A stretch of DNA of 64,000 nt from Theocolax elegans. Lineage: Eukaryota; Arthropoda; Insecta; Hymenoptera; Cerocephalidae. The stretch is from contig CM047425.1 in assembly GCA_026168455.1 (NCBI GenBank), positions 40,568,711 to 40,632,710 of the forward strand, in the 5' to 3' direction. Positions 10,166-21,258 of this stretch are shown piece by piece (position 1 is the first letter of the stretch; every line of letters starts with the position of its first letter). A program made the translations under genes and the position numbers. Below the pieces are notes generated by a model. That model was not told where the DNA came from. It worked only from the letters and a program-made list of their open reading frames with translations, and did not search any database.

Positions 10166-13100
10166 CGCCAGCAAGATGTTCTGCGGCTATATATAGAAAA
10201 CAGACGACGATCTCTCCAACGAGTGTAGAGAGATAGTCGTCTCCCTCTGGTGGTGGGAAAAGCCACCAGCCAGAGCGCGAATTTTTAGACCGTATCGCGA
10301 GTTATTTGTTACAAAATTTTAACGTTCGGTAATATGTATATGTATAATAATATCGGTCTCTCCGAACCAAATGCTTTACTTTTAGATTATTGAAGGCCTA
10401 TCGTACTCTTTGTCCACTATGGTTGGTGGAATTTCCCAGAGCACGGCCTTTTAAAATAATTAAAGGCGTTTCGTCCTCGATCTCCAGTTTGGACTCCTCA
10501 GTAAGGAACTGGAGATCTTACCTTAGACGCCTGTCGCAAGATGATATGCGACGCCAGCAAGATGTTCTGCGGCTATATATAGAAAACAGACGACGATCTC
10601 TCCAACGAGTGTAGAGAGATAGTCGTCTCCCTCTGGTGGTGGGAAAAGCCACCAGCCAGAGCGCGAATTTTTAGACCGTATCGCGAGTTATTTGTTACAA
10701 AATTTTAACGTTCGGTAATATGTATATGTATAATAATATCGGTCTCTCCGAACCAAATGCTTTACTTTTAGATATTGAAGGCCTATCGTACTCTTTGTCC
10801 ACTATGGTTGGTGGAATTTCCCAGAGCACGGCCTTTTAAAATAATTAAAGGCGTTTCGTCCTCGATCTCCAGTTTGGACTCCTCAGTAAGGAACTGGAGA
10901 TCTTACCTTAGACGCCTGTCGCAAGATGATATGCGACGCCAGCAAGATGTTCTGCGGCTATATATATAGAAAACAGACGACGATCTCTCCAACGAGTGTA
11001 GAGAGATAGTCGTCTCCCTCTGGTGGTGGGAAAAGCCACCAGCCAGAGCGCGAATTTTTAGACCGTATCGCGAGTTATTTGTTACAAAATTTTAACGTTC
11101 GGTAATATGTATATGTATAATAATATCGGTCTCTCCGAACCAAATGCTTTACTTTTAGATTATTGAAGGCCTATCGTACTCTTTGTCCACTATGGTTGGT
11201 GGAATTTCCCAGAGCACGGCCTTTTAAAATAATTAAAGGCGTTTCGTCCTCGATCTCCAGTTTGGACTCCTCAGTAAGGAACTGGAGATCTTACCTTAGA
11301 CGCCTGTCGCAAGATGATATGCGACGCCAGCAAGATGTTCTGCGGCTATATATATAGAAAACAGACGACGATCTCTCCAACGAGTGTAGAGAGATAGTCG
11401 TCTCCCTCTGGTGGTGGGAAAAGCCACCAGCCAGAGCGCGAATTTTTAGACCGTATCGCGAGTTATTTGTTACAAAATTTTAACGTTCGGTAATATGTAT
11501 ATGTATAATAATATCGGTCTCTCCGAACCAAATGCTTTACTTTTAGATTATGAAGGCCTATCGTACTCTTTGTCCACTATGGTTGGTGGAATTTCCCAGA
11601 GCACGGCCTTTTAAAATAATTAAAGGCGTTTCGTCCTCGATCTCCAGTTTGGACTCCTCAGTAAGGAACTGGAGATCTTACCTTAGACGCCTGTCGCAAG
11701 ATGATATGCGACGCCAGCAAGATGTTCTGCGGCTATATATATAGAAAACAGACGACGATCTCTCCAACGAGTGTAGAGAGATAGTCGTCTCCCTCTGGTG
11801 GTGGGAAAAGCCACCAGCCAGAGCGCGAATTTTTAGACCGTAATCGCGAGTTATTTGTTACAAAATTTTAACGTTCGGTAATATGTATATGTATAATAAT
11901 ATCGGTCTCTCCGAACCAAATGCTTTACTTTTAGATTATTGAAGGCCTATCGTACTCTTTGTCCACTATGGTTGGTGGAATTTCCCAGAGCACGGCCTTT
12001 TAAAATAATTAAAGGCGTTTCGTCCTCGATCTCCAGTTTGGACTCCTCAGTAAGGAACTGGAGATCTTACCTTAGACGCCTGTCGCAAGATGATATGCGA
12101 CGCCAGCAAGATGTTCTGCGGCTATATATATAGAAAACAGACGACGATCTCTCCAACGAGTGTAGAGAGATAGTCGTCTCCCTCTGGTGGTGGGAAAAGC
12201 CACCAGCCAGAGCGCGAATTTTTAGACCGTATCGCGAGTTATTTGTTACAAAATTTTAACGTTCGGTAATATGTATATGTATAATAATATCGGTCTCTCC
12301 GAACCAAATGCTTTACTTTTAGATTATTGAAGGCCTATCGTACTCTTTGTCCACTATGGTTGGTGGAATTTCCCAGAGCACGGCCTTTTAAAATAATTAA
12401 AGGCGTTTCGTCCTCGATCTCCAGTTTGGACTCCTCAGTAAGGAACTGGAGATCTTACCTTAGACGCCTGTCGCAAGATGATATGCGACGCCAGCAAGAT
12501 GTTCTGCGGCTATATATATAGAAAACAGACGACGATCTCTCCAACGAGTGTAGAGGATAGTCGTCTCCCTCTGGTGGTGGGAAAAGCCACCAGCCAGAGC
12601 GCGAATTTTTAGACCGTATCGCGAGTTATTTGTTACAAAATTTTAACGTTCGGTAATATGTATATGTATAATAATATCGGTCTCTCCGAACCAAATGCTT
12701 TACTTTTAGATTATTGAAGGTCTATCGTACTCTTTGTCCACTATGGTTGGTGGAATTTCCCAGAGCACGGCCTTTTAAATAATTAAAGGCGTTTCGTCCT
12801 CGATCTCCAGTTTGGACTCCTCAGTAAGGAACTGGAGATCTTACCTTAGACGCCTGTCGCAAGATGATATGCGACGCCAGCAAGATGTTCTGCGGCTATA
12901 TATATAGAAAACAGACGACGATCTCTCCAACGAGTGTAGAGAGATAGTCGTCTCCCTCTGGTGGTGGGAAAAGCCACCAGCCAGAGCGCGAATTTTTAGA
13001 CCGTATCGCGAGTTATTTGTTACAAAATTTTAACGTTCGGTAATATGTATATGTATAATAATATCGGTCTCTCCGAACCAAATGCTTTACTTTTAGATTA

Positions 13101-14126
13101 TTGAAGGCCTATCGTACTCTTTGTCCACTATGGTTGGTGGAATTTCCCAGAGCACGGCCTTTTAAAATAATTAAAGGCGTTTCGTCCTCGATCTCCAGTT
13201 TGGACTCCTCAGTAAGGAACTGGAGATCTTACCTTAGACGCCTGTCGCAAGATGATATGCGACGCCAGCAAGATGTTCTGCGGCTATATATATAGAAAAC
13301 AGACGACGATCTCTCCAACGAGTGTAGAGAGATAGTCGTCTCCCTCTGGTGGTGGGAAAAGCCACCAGCCAGAGCGCGAATTTTTAGACCGAATCGCGAG
13401 TTATTTGTTACAAAATTTTAACGTTCGGTAATATGTATATGTATAATAATATCGGTCTCTCCGAACCAAATGCTTTACTTTTAGATTATTGAAGGCCTAT
13501 CGTACTCTTTGTCCACTATGGTTGGTGGAATTTCCCAGAGCACGGCCTTTTAAAATAATTAAAGGCGTTTCGTCCTCGATCTCCAGTTTGGACTCCTCAG
13601 TAAGGAACTGGAGATCTTACCTTAGACGCCTGTCGCAAGATGATATGCGACGCCAGCAAGATGTTCTGCGGCTATATATATAGAAAACAGACGACGATCT
13701 CTCCAACGAGTGTAGAGAGATAGTCGTCTCCCTCTGGTGGTGGGAAAAGCCACCAGCCAGAGCGCGAATTTTTAGACCGTATCGCGAGTTATTTGTTACA
13801 AAATTTTAACGTTCGGTAATATGTATATGTATAATAATATCGGTCTCTCCGAACCAAATGCTTTACTTTTAGATTATTGAAGGCCTATCGTACTCTTTGT
13901 CCACTATGGTTGGTGGAATTTCCCAGAGCACGGCCTTTTAAAATAATTAAAGGCGTTTCGTCCTCGATCTCCAGTTTGGACTCCTCAGTAAGGAACTGGA
14001 GATCTTACCTTAGACGCCTGTCGCAAGATGATATGCGACGCCAGCAAGATGTTCTGCGGCTATACATATAGAAAACAGACGACGATCTCTCCAACGAGTG
14101 TAGAGAGATAGTCGTCTCCCTCTGAG

Positions 14127-14160
14127 GGAATCAGATCGAGGACGAAACGCCTTTAATTAT
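14127..14160. other. Orientation switch inside the satellite array
   Basis: The last forward unit stops inside the hairpin region after CTCCCTCTG (about 14124). A short joining sequence (AGGGAATCAG) follows, then ATCGAGGACGAAACGCC in the opposite orientation (from about 14134), which is then cut short at TTTAATTATATATT. Inverted units continue to 14977. Only the 3' half of a ribozyme is present at the junction. It looks like a head-to-head rearrangement with small deletions. Confidence 0.85.
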
Positions 14161-14369
14161 ATATTATTATACATATACATATTACCGAACGTTAAAATTT
14201 TGTAACAAATAACTCGCGATACGGTCTAAAAATTCGCGCTCTGGCTGGTGGCTTTTCCCACCACCAGAGGGAGACGACTATCTCTCTACACACGTTGGAG
14301 AGATCGTCGTCTGTTTTCTATATATATAGCCGCAGAACATCTTGCTGGCGTCGCATATCATCTTGCGAC

Positions 14370-14440
14370 AGGCGTCTAAGGTAAGATCTCCAGTTCCTTA
14401 CTGAGGAGTCCAAACTGGAGATCGAGGACGAAACGCCTTT
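14370..14440 (+). ncRNA. Hammerhead ribozyme, inverted unit 1
   Basis: Same motif on the plus strand: AGGCGTC at 14370-14376 (cut after 14376), TAAGG and CCTTA stem I, CTGAGGA core, GTCC and GGAC stem II, GAAAC, and CGCCTTT ending at 14440. A plus-strand transcript through this end of the array would cleave here, whereas the 16 forward units need minus-strand transcription. Confidence 0.92.
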
Positions 14441-14757
14441 AATTATTTTAAAAGGCCGTGCTCTGGGAAATTCCACCAACCATAGTGGACAAAGAGTACG
14501 ATAGGCCTTCAATAATCTAAAAGTAAAGCATTTGGTTCGGAGAGACCGATATTATTATACATATACATATTACCGAACGTTAAAATTTTGTAACAAATAA
14601 CTCGCGATTCGGTCTAAAAATTCGCGCTCTGGCTGGTGGCTTTTCCCACCACCAGAGGGAGACGACTATCTCTCTACACTCGTTGGAGAGATCGTCGTCT
14701 GTTTTCTATATATATAGCCGCAGAACATCTTGCTGGCGTCGCATATCATCTTGCGAC

Positions 14758-14828
14758 AGGCGTCTAAGGTAAGATCTCCAGTTCCTTACTGAGGAGTCCA
14801 AACTGGAGATCGAGGACGAAACGCCTTT
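14758..14828 (+). ncRNA. Hammerhead ribozyme, inverted unit 2
   Basis: Second plus-strand copy, 388 bp after the first, with an unchanged core and stems. It is the last ribozyme before the right 18-bp flank. Confidence 0.92.
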
Positions 14829-14977
14829 AATTATTTTAAAAGGCCGTGCTCTGGGAAATTCCACCAACCATAGTGGACAAAGAGTACGATAGGCCTTCAA
14901 TAATCTAAAAGTAAAGCATTTGGTTCGGAGAGACCGATATTATTATACATATACATATTACCGAACGTTAAAATTTT

Positions 14978-14995
14978 GTAACTAAAGTAATCGAA
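14978..14995 (+). repeat. 18-bp direct repeat flanking the satellite array, right copy
   Basis: Exact match to 7801-7818. It is followed by unique DNA containing CTACAGGTAAGTTCG (about 15003-15017), a perfect splice-donor-like sequence that I cannot tie to any exon. Confidence 0.85.
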
Positions 14996-15252
14996 CTTCA
15001 CCTACAGGTAAGTTCGTTTAATCGTTCAATTATTGAGACCGGCAATTAACTATTAATACATAAGTTTTAGGAGATTAGCAATGGATCGGTTGTTAAAGCT
15101 AGTGATGGACTTATACCCGGACGTTTTTTGGTAATTAGTTTTTGTGTTACCTTTTAGAAGTAAATTGAATTTATAATAAATTTGCAATACTATCTATTGG
15201 CATTTTGTGTAAAAAAAGTAATGAGTGTATTTATTTAAAAATTTAAGTTCTA

Positions 15253-15405
15253 GCTCAGAATCCGGTTGGAAAACACGTTAATTCAGAATTTACTTAGGGA
15301 ATACGTTAACTCAGTAATCACTTGAAGAAGACGTTAACTAAGAAATCGCTAGAGAAGATGATAATTCCAAATTCGCTTGGAGAACACGCTAGTTCAGACG
15401 ATAAT
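15253..15405 (+). repeat. Five degenerate ~29-bp repeats
   Basis: Diverged units of the type CTTGGAGAACACGTTAACTC run in tandem: GTTGGAAAACACGTTAATTC, CTTAGGGAATACGTTAACTC, CTTGAAGAAGACGTTAACTA, CTAGAGAAGATGATAATTCC and CTTGGAGAACACGCTAGTTC. The surrounding 15.0-15.9 kb is AT-rich with nothing else supported. Confidence 0.6.
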
Positions 15406-17080
15406 TTTTGGCACGGTGATTTATGTGCCAAAAGTTTTTAACATTTCACAATTGAATAAAAAATTAATTTTCATATATCATAAATTACTGTCCGGTTTAT
15501 TATATTGTCGAATAAAGTGCACATTCATTTATGCATATACGTTCTTTTTTTAATTTCCTAGAGCGCTCTTATTATAGGGTAATGCGCTCTGCTGAAAAGG
15601 GTGAAATATTCTATTGTTTAAGAAAATAGTAGAAAATAGTAATTCTCCATATCTTTATGATATCGATAGGTATACAGACTCTCCATAAATATGTGAAAGT
15701 GCAAATAAATTTCTACACAAAAACGTAGAATAAATGTTTGGAAAAATTTATATTGTAATGAGTTTGTACTTAACTTGAATGAAATTGTATACTTTCATGA
15801 TGATATTGCTTTTAAAATTTTAATTTAAAACAATTTGCTACTTATAGTTTTTACGACTATCTGAAAAATATTTTATAAGAGAGAAAATTCAAATTCATTT
15901 CCCATTGCGACGAAAAGTTAAAACACGTTTACTGGGGATCAGGGTGAACACTTTTTACATAAGCTGGATTCATTAATTATAATCAAATTAATACATGTTG
16001 AAACGTAAAATCGTCACTGTCGCCAGCCGCGTTCACGCGGCAAAATTATTTATATTACAATCGCGATTACCGCACATACACGCACACTCCACAGCTTACA
16101 CGGGAAGCTAGAGAAACCGAGAAGGAAGTCTGAAATTCTTACCTTTGGAAGCTCGAAAAACAATTAATAAGATAACCACTCTCGAGGAATATCTACTTAA
16201 CGTTTTAAAACGTATCTCTAGACGTCCCGACTCGGAATCACCGAGTTCGTCGTGTTGAGCCGATCAGCCAGTCGGCGTGCATGCACTTGACACAACAATC
16301 CCATCTCGTCCGCTAGACTCGGCCGATCCCACTCGCGTATACTGTGTGTATAGTGCAACTTCTCTCTTTCTCTCTCTCTTTCTCGCACCTTATAATCAAA
16401 ATACCATGCTGGAAGTTCGACATTAATAACGTATACAGGTACAGATTGAAAACCAAATAAGCAGGAATTGTTGCTAATATCAAACTCAAATTAATGTTGA
16501 ATTTTTCCTTGTTTTTAATATCTATTATAAGTGTAATATAACGAAAAGTCCGAGCTCCTTCCTCACGGTCTGGCTTAGCTAGATTCCGAGTGAACACTTC
16601 TTTATTTCTTATAAGCCGCGAGACTTTGGAATGCTTAACATACAAATATAAAAGTATGCTAATTAAGTGACATGCCGTTAGAACTGCCATGTTACAAAGT
16701 ACACTTTATATACACGGAGAAGAAAATGTTATAAAAATTACCAGTAAATTCATGGAAACCGTGAGGTATTCTGCACTTATGGAAATTTTTAGTATATAGT
16801 ACTTTGGTGATATAGTATAGACGAAAATAGCGATCTGTCGGTAAAAAAAATTCGTTTGTACCTGCTCTAAAAACATGCTCAGGAGCACACGTGATTGAAA
16901 GTGCCAGAGAGGTTAAATGTACGTTGGTCGGTTGTATGTTTATGTCCAACTAAGTCCAGTTTTCTGAAATATTTTTCTGCATATATGTCACGTAGACAGA
17001 CGCGACTCAGATATGTGAGGAAGTGTCGAGTGACTGATTAAATACATTACAACTATAAGCGACGCAGCACATCGCGGACA
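15406..17080. other. No supported gene; splice-donor-like site on minus strand
   Basis: AT-rich DNA with a GC-richer patch at 16020-16340 and a short TC run at 16360-16385. Around 16139-16150 the minus strand reads CCAAAGGTAAGAA, a strong donor-like signal, so a host 5' exon on that strand is possible. No coding frame supports it. The ORFs at 16.3-16.9 kb show no family features. Confidence 0.3.
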
Positions 17081-17880
17081 GTAGTTCAGTGGTCACAGAA
17101 CCTAGTTCACAATTTTCGGGCCGAATCTTCCGCCGTGTCGATTTACTTTTTCTTTCAAATATTAACCCAATAAAGACTGTAACGGTGCGGTCGGGGTTTT
17201 ATCTACAATGCACGGAAACATTGCGTAGAGTAGCCGATTCGAGGTTGTGCACGGCGAACTTATCTTCGCGCGCAACCGAACTACTGCAGCACCTCGTCGA
17301 CGGCTCGTCGTTGATATGGGACTCGAAAACGAGCCCACTTCCGGAAATACGAACTGAGAAAGAGTAGACGAGTACCGCGAGCCCATCTGCTTCCCGAATT
17401 AGGGAGTGGGAGTCCTGGGGTAATACGGGAAATCAAAATAAGTGAGAGCCGAGAAATTAAATTAAGTAATCCTTTATTACAAACTTCGCGGAAATACACA
17501 AATAACAACGCGCGATTATTAAAAGGCGTACGCAAATGCACGACCGGTTGGGGCGCGATCAACACTAAGTATTACGCGGATGCGAAGTCATGGCACGAAG
17601 AGAGCGTGCAGATTGTACGGGCACGTTGCCCTTCCCGAACGGTTCTCCGATAACAGGGTTAAAGAACGAGGAGAGCCTTACTTGTGCTCCTCTGATGACT
17701 CAGGGCGTATCCGTTCTTTCGGTCGGTTCAAAAATTCCTCGGTCGCTAATACTCCCTCGAGCGATTTAAAATTTGAATTTATTTTGATTTATCGCTATCA
17801 ATCAGTAGAAAAATATTTAAATTATATTAAGTTATTAGTTATAAGATTTACTTTACCATTCTCAAAGTTTAAGTAAATAT
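17081..17880. other. GC-richer block, possibly LTR-derived
   Basis: It contains AATAAAGACTGTAACGG at 17171, which could be a polyadenylation signal next to a TGTAACGG start, and a second motif-rich stretch (CCTTTATTACAAACTTCGCG at 17470). Similar TGTAACGG ends occur at 56.45 kb. No second copy or matched end is visible, so an LTR origin is a guess. The overlapping ORFs on both strands show nothing recognisable. Confidence 0.2.
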
Positions 17881-18042
17881 AAAATATTCATAATTGATAA
17901 TAATAATCTTACTTATTTGTTTATATTTATTATTATTTATTTTATAATATACATAAGTATAACAATAATTGTATTTTATTATTCTAAAAGAGTTTTAAAA
18001 TTTTTTTTCTTATGACATGCAATCCTAAATCGGAAGACATAA

Positions 18043-18303
18043 CTGTAAATTTAAAAGAATATGGAACTACTTTAGATAGACCAGATCTAATAGTACGAGT
18101 TTTTGATCAAAGACTAAGTATTGATGACTGACTTTATAAAATATAGGAAATTTTGGCATATTAAGGCTTTATTATGTAATAAAATTTCAAAAACCTTTCC
18201 TGATAAAGAAACATATCCGAAAATGTACAACATAGTAATACAAAATATAATTTACGTTCCTTGTGGTAATAAAAATAAGAATAGTACTTGTGTGAAAGAA
18301 ACT
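18043..18303 (+). other. Unclassified possibly coding fragment, upstream of a SINE
   Basis: An open reading at 18121-18303 includes FPDKETYPKMYNIVIQ and IIYVPCGNKNKNSTC and continues in sense after the SINE (about 18780) for a few residues before decaying. I do not recognise the family. It may be one more degraded TE gene, with the SINE inserted into it. Confidence 0.25.
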
Positions 18304-18779
18304 AAAAGGCACTCTTTTTTTATTTTTTTTGTTTGTTATTTAACGTCGCTCTATTTATGCTGCCAGGGCTAATCAGCGACGGAGGTAAACGGTGTGTCTG
18401 TAAACAAAACACATGTAGTTGAAACAGTGGTGCTTGTGTCCATCGGAAGATATCATCGGTCACTGTAATTAATCTAATAATTACAGTTTCCTGTCCTCCC
18501 GATGGAACCACCGCGATCCTCTTTACATCTTCGCGTCCCTAACGTTCCCTATAGTTCAGATGCCCGTGCCTCTCATGCACTGACAAGTGCACGAAACGCA
18601 CGCGCAACTGAACTGGCGTCACATTAAATAGTGACACGCCGAGCCACTGAGTCGCGGTGTTCGAAAAATGCACATGAAAAAATTTCCAGAGGTACACGTC
18701 TGGGATCGAACCCACGACCCTCGGTGTGAGAGTCGGGAGCTTTACCCATGAGCCACCGCGGCTCTTCAAAAGGCACTCT
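18304..18779 (-). mobile_element. SINE family A, inverted copy with 12-bp target-site duplication
   Basis: AAAAGGCACTCT at 18304-18315 and 18768-18779 brackets an insertion that is the reverse complement of the 6.2-kb SINE, with only scattered substitutions. The poly(A) tail is seen as T-runs at 18316-18340. Box B (as GGGATCGAACCC, 18700-18711) is intact. Box A carries a change (GTAAAGC where the 6.2-kb copy has GTAGAGC). Two copies with different clean duplications in one window point to fairly recent retroposition. Confidence 0.92.
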
Positions 18780-19333
18780 ACAAATAACATTGTTTCAAAG
18801 GGGGTGCCATACTAGATTACTAGCGACCGAGGCAGATGGATACATTATTACACTTAATGAACATATTATGGTTTTATTTGCAAAACGCAAATACAGAAGC
18901 ACTAGATAATCACGTAATACGCATTTGTACGAAGTTTCAAGTCAACATGTGAAGGACAAACTAAAAAAAATTTGCACGGAAAAAATAGTCATTTTTCTGT
19001 GCAGAAATATTTTAGGGTGTGCTTGTTTTATTGATCTGGAACTTTATAGTAGACATATTACACCATTATCTAATGCTTCTGTATTTGGGTTTTACATAAT
19101 ATTGTCAAAAAATACATAGTTTATATTACTGATAAAGTTTTCTTAGTACTAATTTCGACGATAGAGTGCACGACGAGCTTGGTCTGTACATTTTATTGTA
19201 TACTTAGGGTGGAAGCACATGTGCAAATAGTTGTTGCATATAATACATATAATAATATACTTTATGTAATGTAATAATAATAAATAATAATAATAAATAA
19301 ATAAATAATAATAAATAACATGACATATGTAAT

Positions 19334-19379
19334 GACATTTATTATATGTAATGTAATAACATTACATATAATAAATGTC
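19334..19379. repeat. Perfect 20-bp palindromic hairpin
   Basis: Left arm 19334-19353 (GACATTTATTATATGTAATG), 6-base spacer TAATAA, right arm 19360-19379 an exact reverse complement. It directly precedes the ~30-bp repeat cluster at 19.39 kb and may be a terminal hairpin of the element that carries it. Confidence 0.85.
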
Positions 19380-19394
19380 GTGCAAATGTCGACG

Positions 19395-19622
19395 CCTCTT
19401 ACGAAAACTAGCACAACTAGTTCTTCCGCGAAAACTAGCAACTATGAACATACTCCACGAAGACTAGCACGTTTAACGTTTCTATTTGGAAAACTAACAT
19501 GTTTGATATTTTTCCGCGAAGACTAGCACAACTCGCTTGCTCGCGAAAACTTACACATTTAATTTTCTTGGACGAAAAGTAACACGTTTCAATTTTCCGC
19601 GAAAACTAGCACGTCTCGCTAT
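19395..19622 (+). repeat. Cluster of ~8 degenerate 27-31-bp repeats (CGCGAAAACTAGCACGTT type)
   Basis: Units share CCGCGAA(A/G)ACTAGCACGTTT with variable 8-12 bp tails: for example CGAAAACTAGCACAAC, CGAAGACTAGCACGTTT, GGAAAACTAACATG, CGCGAAGACTAGCAC, CGAAAACTTACAC, CGAAAAGTAACACG and CGCGAAAACTAGCACG. A related cluster in the opposite orientation lies at 26521-26700, on the far side of the microsatellite block. Confidence 0.75.
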
Positions 19623-19625
19623 TTC

Positions 19626-20640
19626 TTTTTATTAATTAATGACCACATGATTTGGAATAAAAAAAGTGTTATTAAATAAGGTTTTTATTTAATAGGTGTT
19701 TATTTCAATTGATCAAGCTTCGCTCGCAGTTAAATAGTATTGTTAACATAATAATTCTTTACCATCAAATTACATGAAATGTAATATTCAAAAAATTACT
19801 TTTTAAAAACTATTTAGTAAAATAATTTATAGTACTAGTAATTAAATAAATATTACAATTATATAATTTGTTGGGATAAATCCGTAATAATTAATAGAAG
19901 AATGATCATTTTTACTATTTATATCATTAACAATTTTTGTTACTCCCAATAATTAATTCTAATATTATTATTTACATTAATATACCTGATAAACTTTATA
20001 TAATTCATAATAGATCGATTCATATTAATAAATTATTAATTATAACATTCCAATTAGAATTTAAAATATCACATGTACTAGGATGACAAATATTAGAAGT
20101 TCAAATAGAAATAACGATTTGTTTTTACAATTTTTGATATATTGTTTTGTTATATTATTTTTGATATATTGTTTACTTATATATATATATATCCCCATTA
20201 AAAAATCTCACTGGAGATCTCAGATCATATCCCAGGTAAGATGTCATACCAAAAACTCATTTCAGCAATTTTTCGTTCATTACACGTTTTAAACCTTCTT
20301 ATGTCGATTGATAACTTGTTTAAGTGGGTATCATACTCAATTACAAATACAAATTTCGCACCAGAAAATAGCAGACGAAAAAACAACTAATTTACTTATA
20401 ACAATTAATAAAAACAAATTTACGCAAAAACAGGAGTTACTTGCCCTCCGTTATGTAATTATCTATCATTTTACAAAGCTTCAAGTTACTATAACAACAT
20501 GTCACCGAGAAAACTTTGAAAAATGCAATATTCTTATAATTTCTTGTATGAAAAATAAAATTCAACTCTTCAGACATTTTCGAAATTTCAATGAAAACAG
20601 CTTCAGCCCGGATTTGAACCGGGGCCTAGCTTTTACTCTC
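19626..20640. other. AT-rich stretch, nothing supported
   Basis: Very AT-rich; the ORFs at 20083 and 20308 show no family features and the second runs into microsatellite. I considered a mitochondrial insertion for 19.74-20.08 kb but found no convincing gene. Confidence 0.5.
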
Positions 20641-21258
20641 GCACTCTATTACTCTAACTTTCGTTTTCTCTCTATCTCTCATTCTCTCTATCTCTCATTC
20701 TCTCTATCTCTCATTCTCTCTATCTCTCATTCTCTCCATCTATCATTCTCTCCATCTCTCATTCTCTCCATCTCTCATTCTCTCCATCTCTCATTCTCTC
20801 TATCTTTCATTCTCTCTCTCATTCTCTCTCTCTCCCTCACACAGACTCTCATTCTTACTCATTCTCACTCTCGCACTCCTTCACTCTCCCTCATTCTTAC
20901 TCGCTCTGTACCTCTCGTTCTCTATCTCTATCTCTCATACTCTCTCTCAGTCTCTCTCTCTCTCACTCTCTCTCTCTCTCTCATTCTCTCTCCCTCATTC
21001 TCTCTCTCGCTCTGTACCTCTCGTTCTCTGTCTCTATCTCTCATACTCTCTCTCATTCTCTCTCTCTCACTCTCTCTCTTTCATTCTCTCTCCCTCATTC
21101 TCTGTCTCTCGCTTTGTACCTCTCGTTCTCTGATTCTATCTCTCATACTCTCTCCCTCATTCTCTCTCTCTCGCTCTGTACCTCTCGTTCTCTGATTCTA
21201 TCTCTCATACTCTCTCTCTCTCATTCTCTCTCTCACTCTCTCTCTCTCTCTCTTTACG
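20640..21258 (+). repeat. TC-rich microsatellite/minisatellite (TCTCTATCTCTCAT type)
   Basis: Short-period TC-rich repeats with a variant unit at 20907-21190 that includes GCTCTGTACCTCTCGTTCTC repeated about four times. The serine/leucine-rich ORF over it is compositional. Confidence 0.96.

Larger units (their letters stand above)
7817..14977. repeat. 388-bp ribozyme-bearing satellite array, 16 forward units plus 2 inverted
   Basis: Highly homogeneous tandem repeats with a period of 385-389 bp. Taking the TTGAAGG(C/T)CTATCG motif as marker, forward units occur at 7861, 8249, 8637, 9025, 9414, 9802, 10390, 10775, 11163, 11550, 11939, 12327, 12714, 13101, 13489 and 13877. A 5'-deleted partial unit lies at 10099-10320. 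Inverted units have markers at 14512 and 14900. Differences are mostly single-base changes or 1-2 base indels, which points to recent amplification or conversion. Each unit holds several strong hairpins, including AGACGACGATCTCT paired with AGAGATAGTCGTCT, and CTCTGGTGG paired with CCACCAGCCAGAG. Intact hammerheads lie at marker+72 to marker+142, on the minus strand in forward units. A 64-codon open frame recurs but starts at TTG in nearly all units, so I do not regard it as a gene. Confidence 0.97.

Noticed and set aside
7861..14900. Repeated 64-codon ORF (LCPLWLVEFPRARPF...) in each satellite unit
   Set aside because: It starts at TTG in nearly all units (ATG only at 11550 through a one-base deletion), lies opposite to the ribozyme strand, and identity between units reflects DNA homogenisation rather than protein conservation.
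7817..14977. A second ribozyme on the strand opposite to the hammerhead
   Set aside because: No CTGANGA with GAAA and no hairpin-ribozyme core was found on that strand.
19395..19622. CRISPR-like array of ~30-bp spaced repeats
   Set aside because: Repeats are degenerate, have no uniform spacers, no cas genes, and lie in eukaryotic DNA.
19740..20080. Nuclear mitochondrial insertion
   Set aside because: AT composition looked mitochondrial but no frame under the invertebrate mitochondrial code gave a convincing gene.
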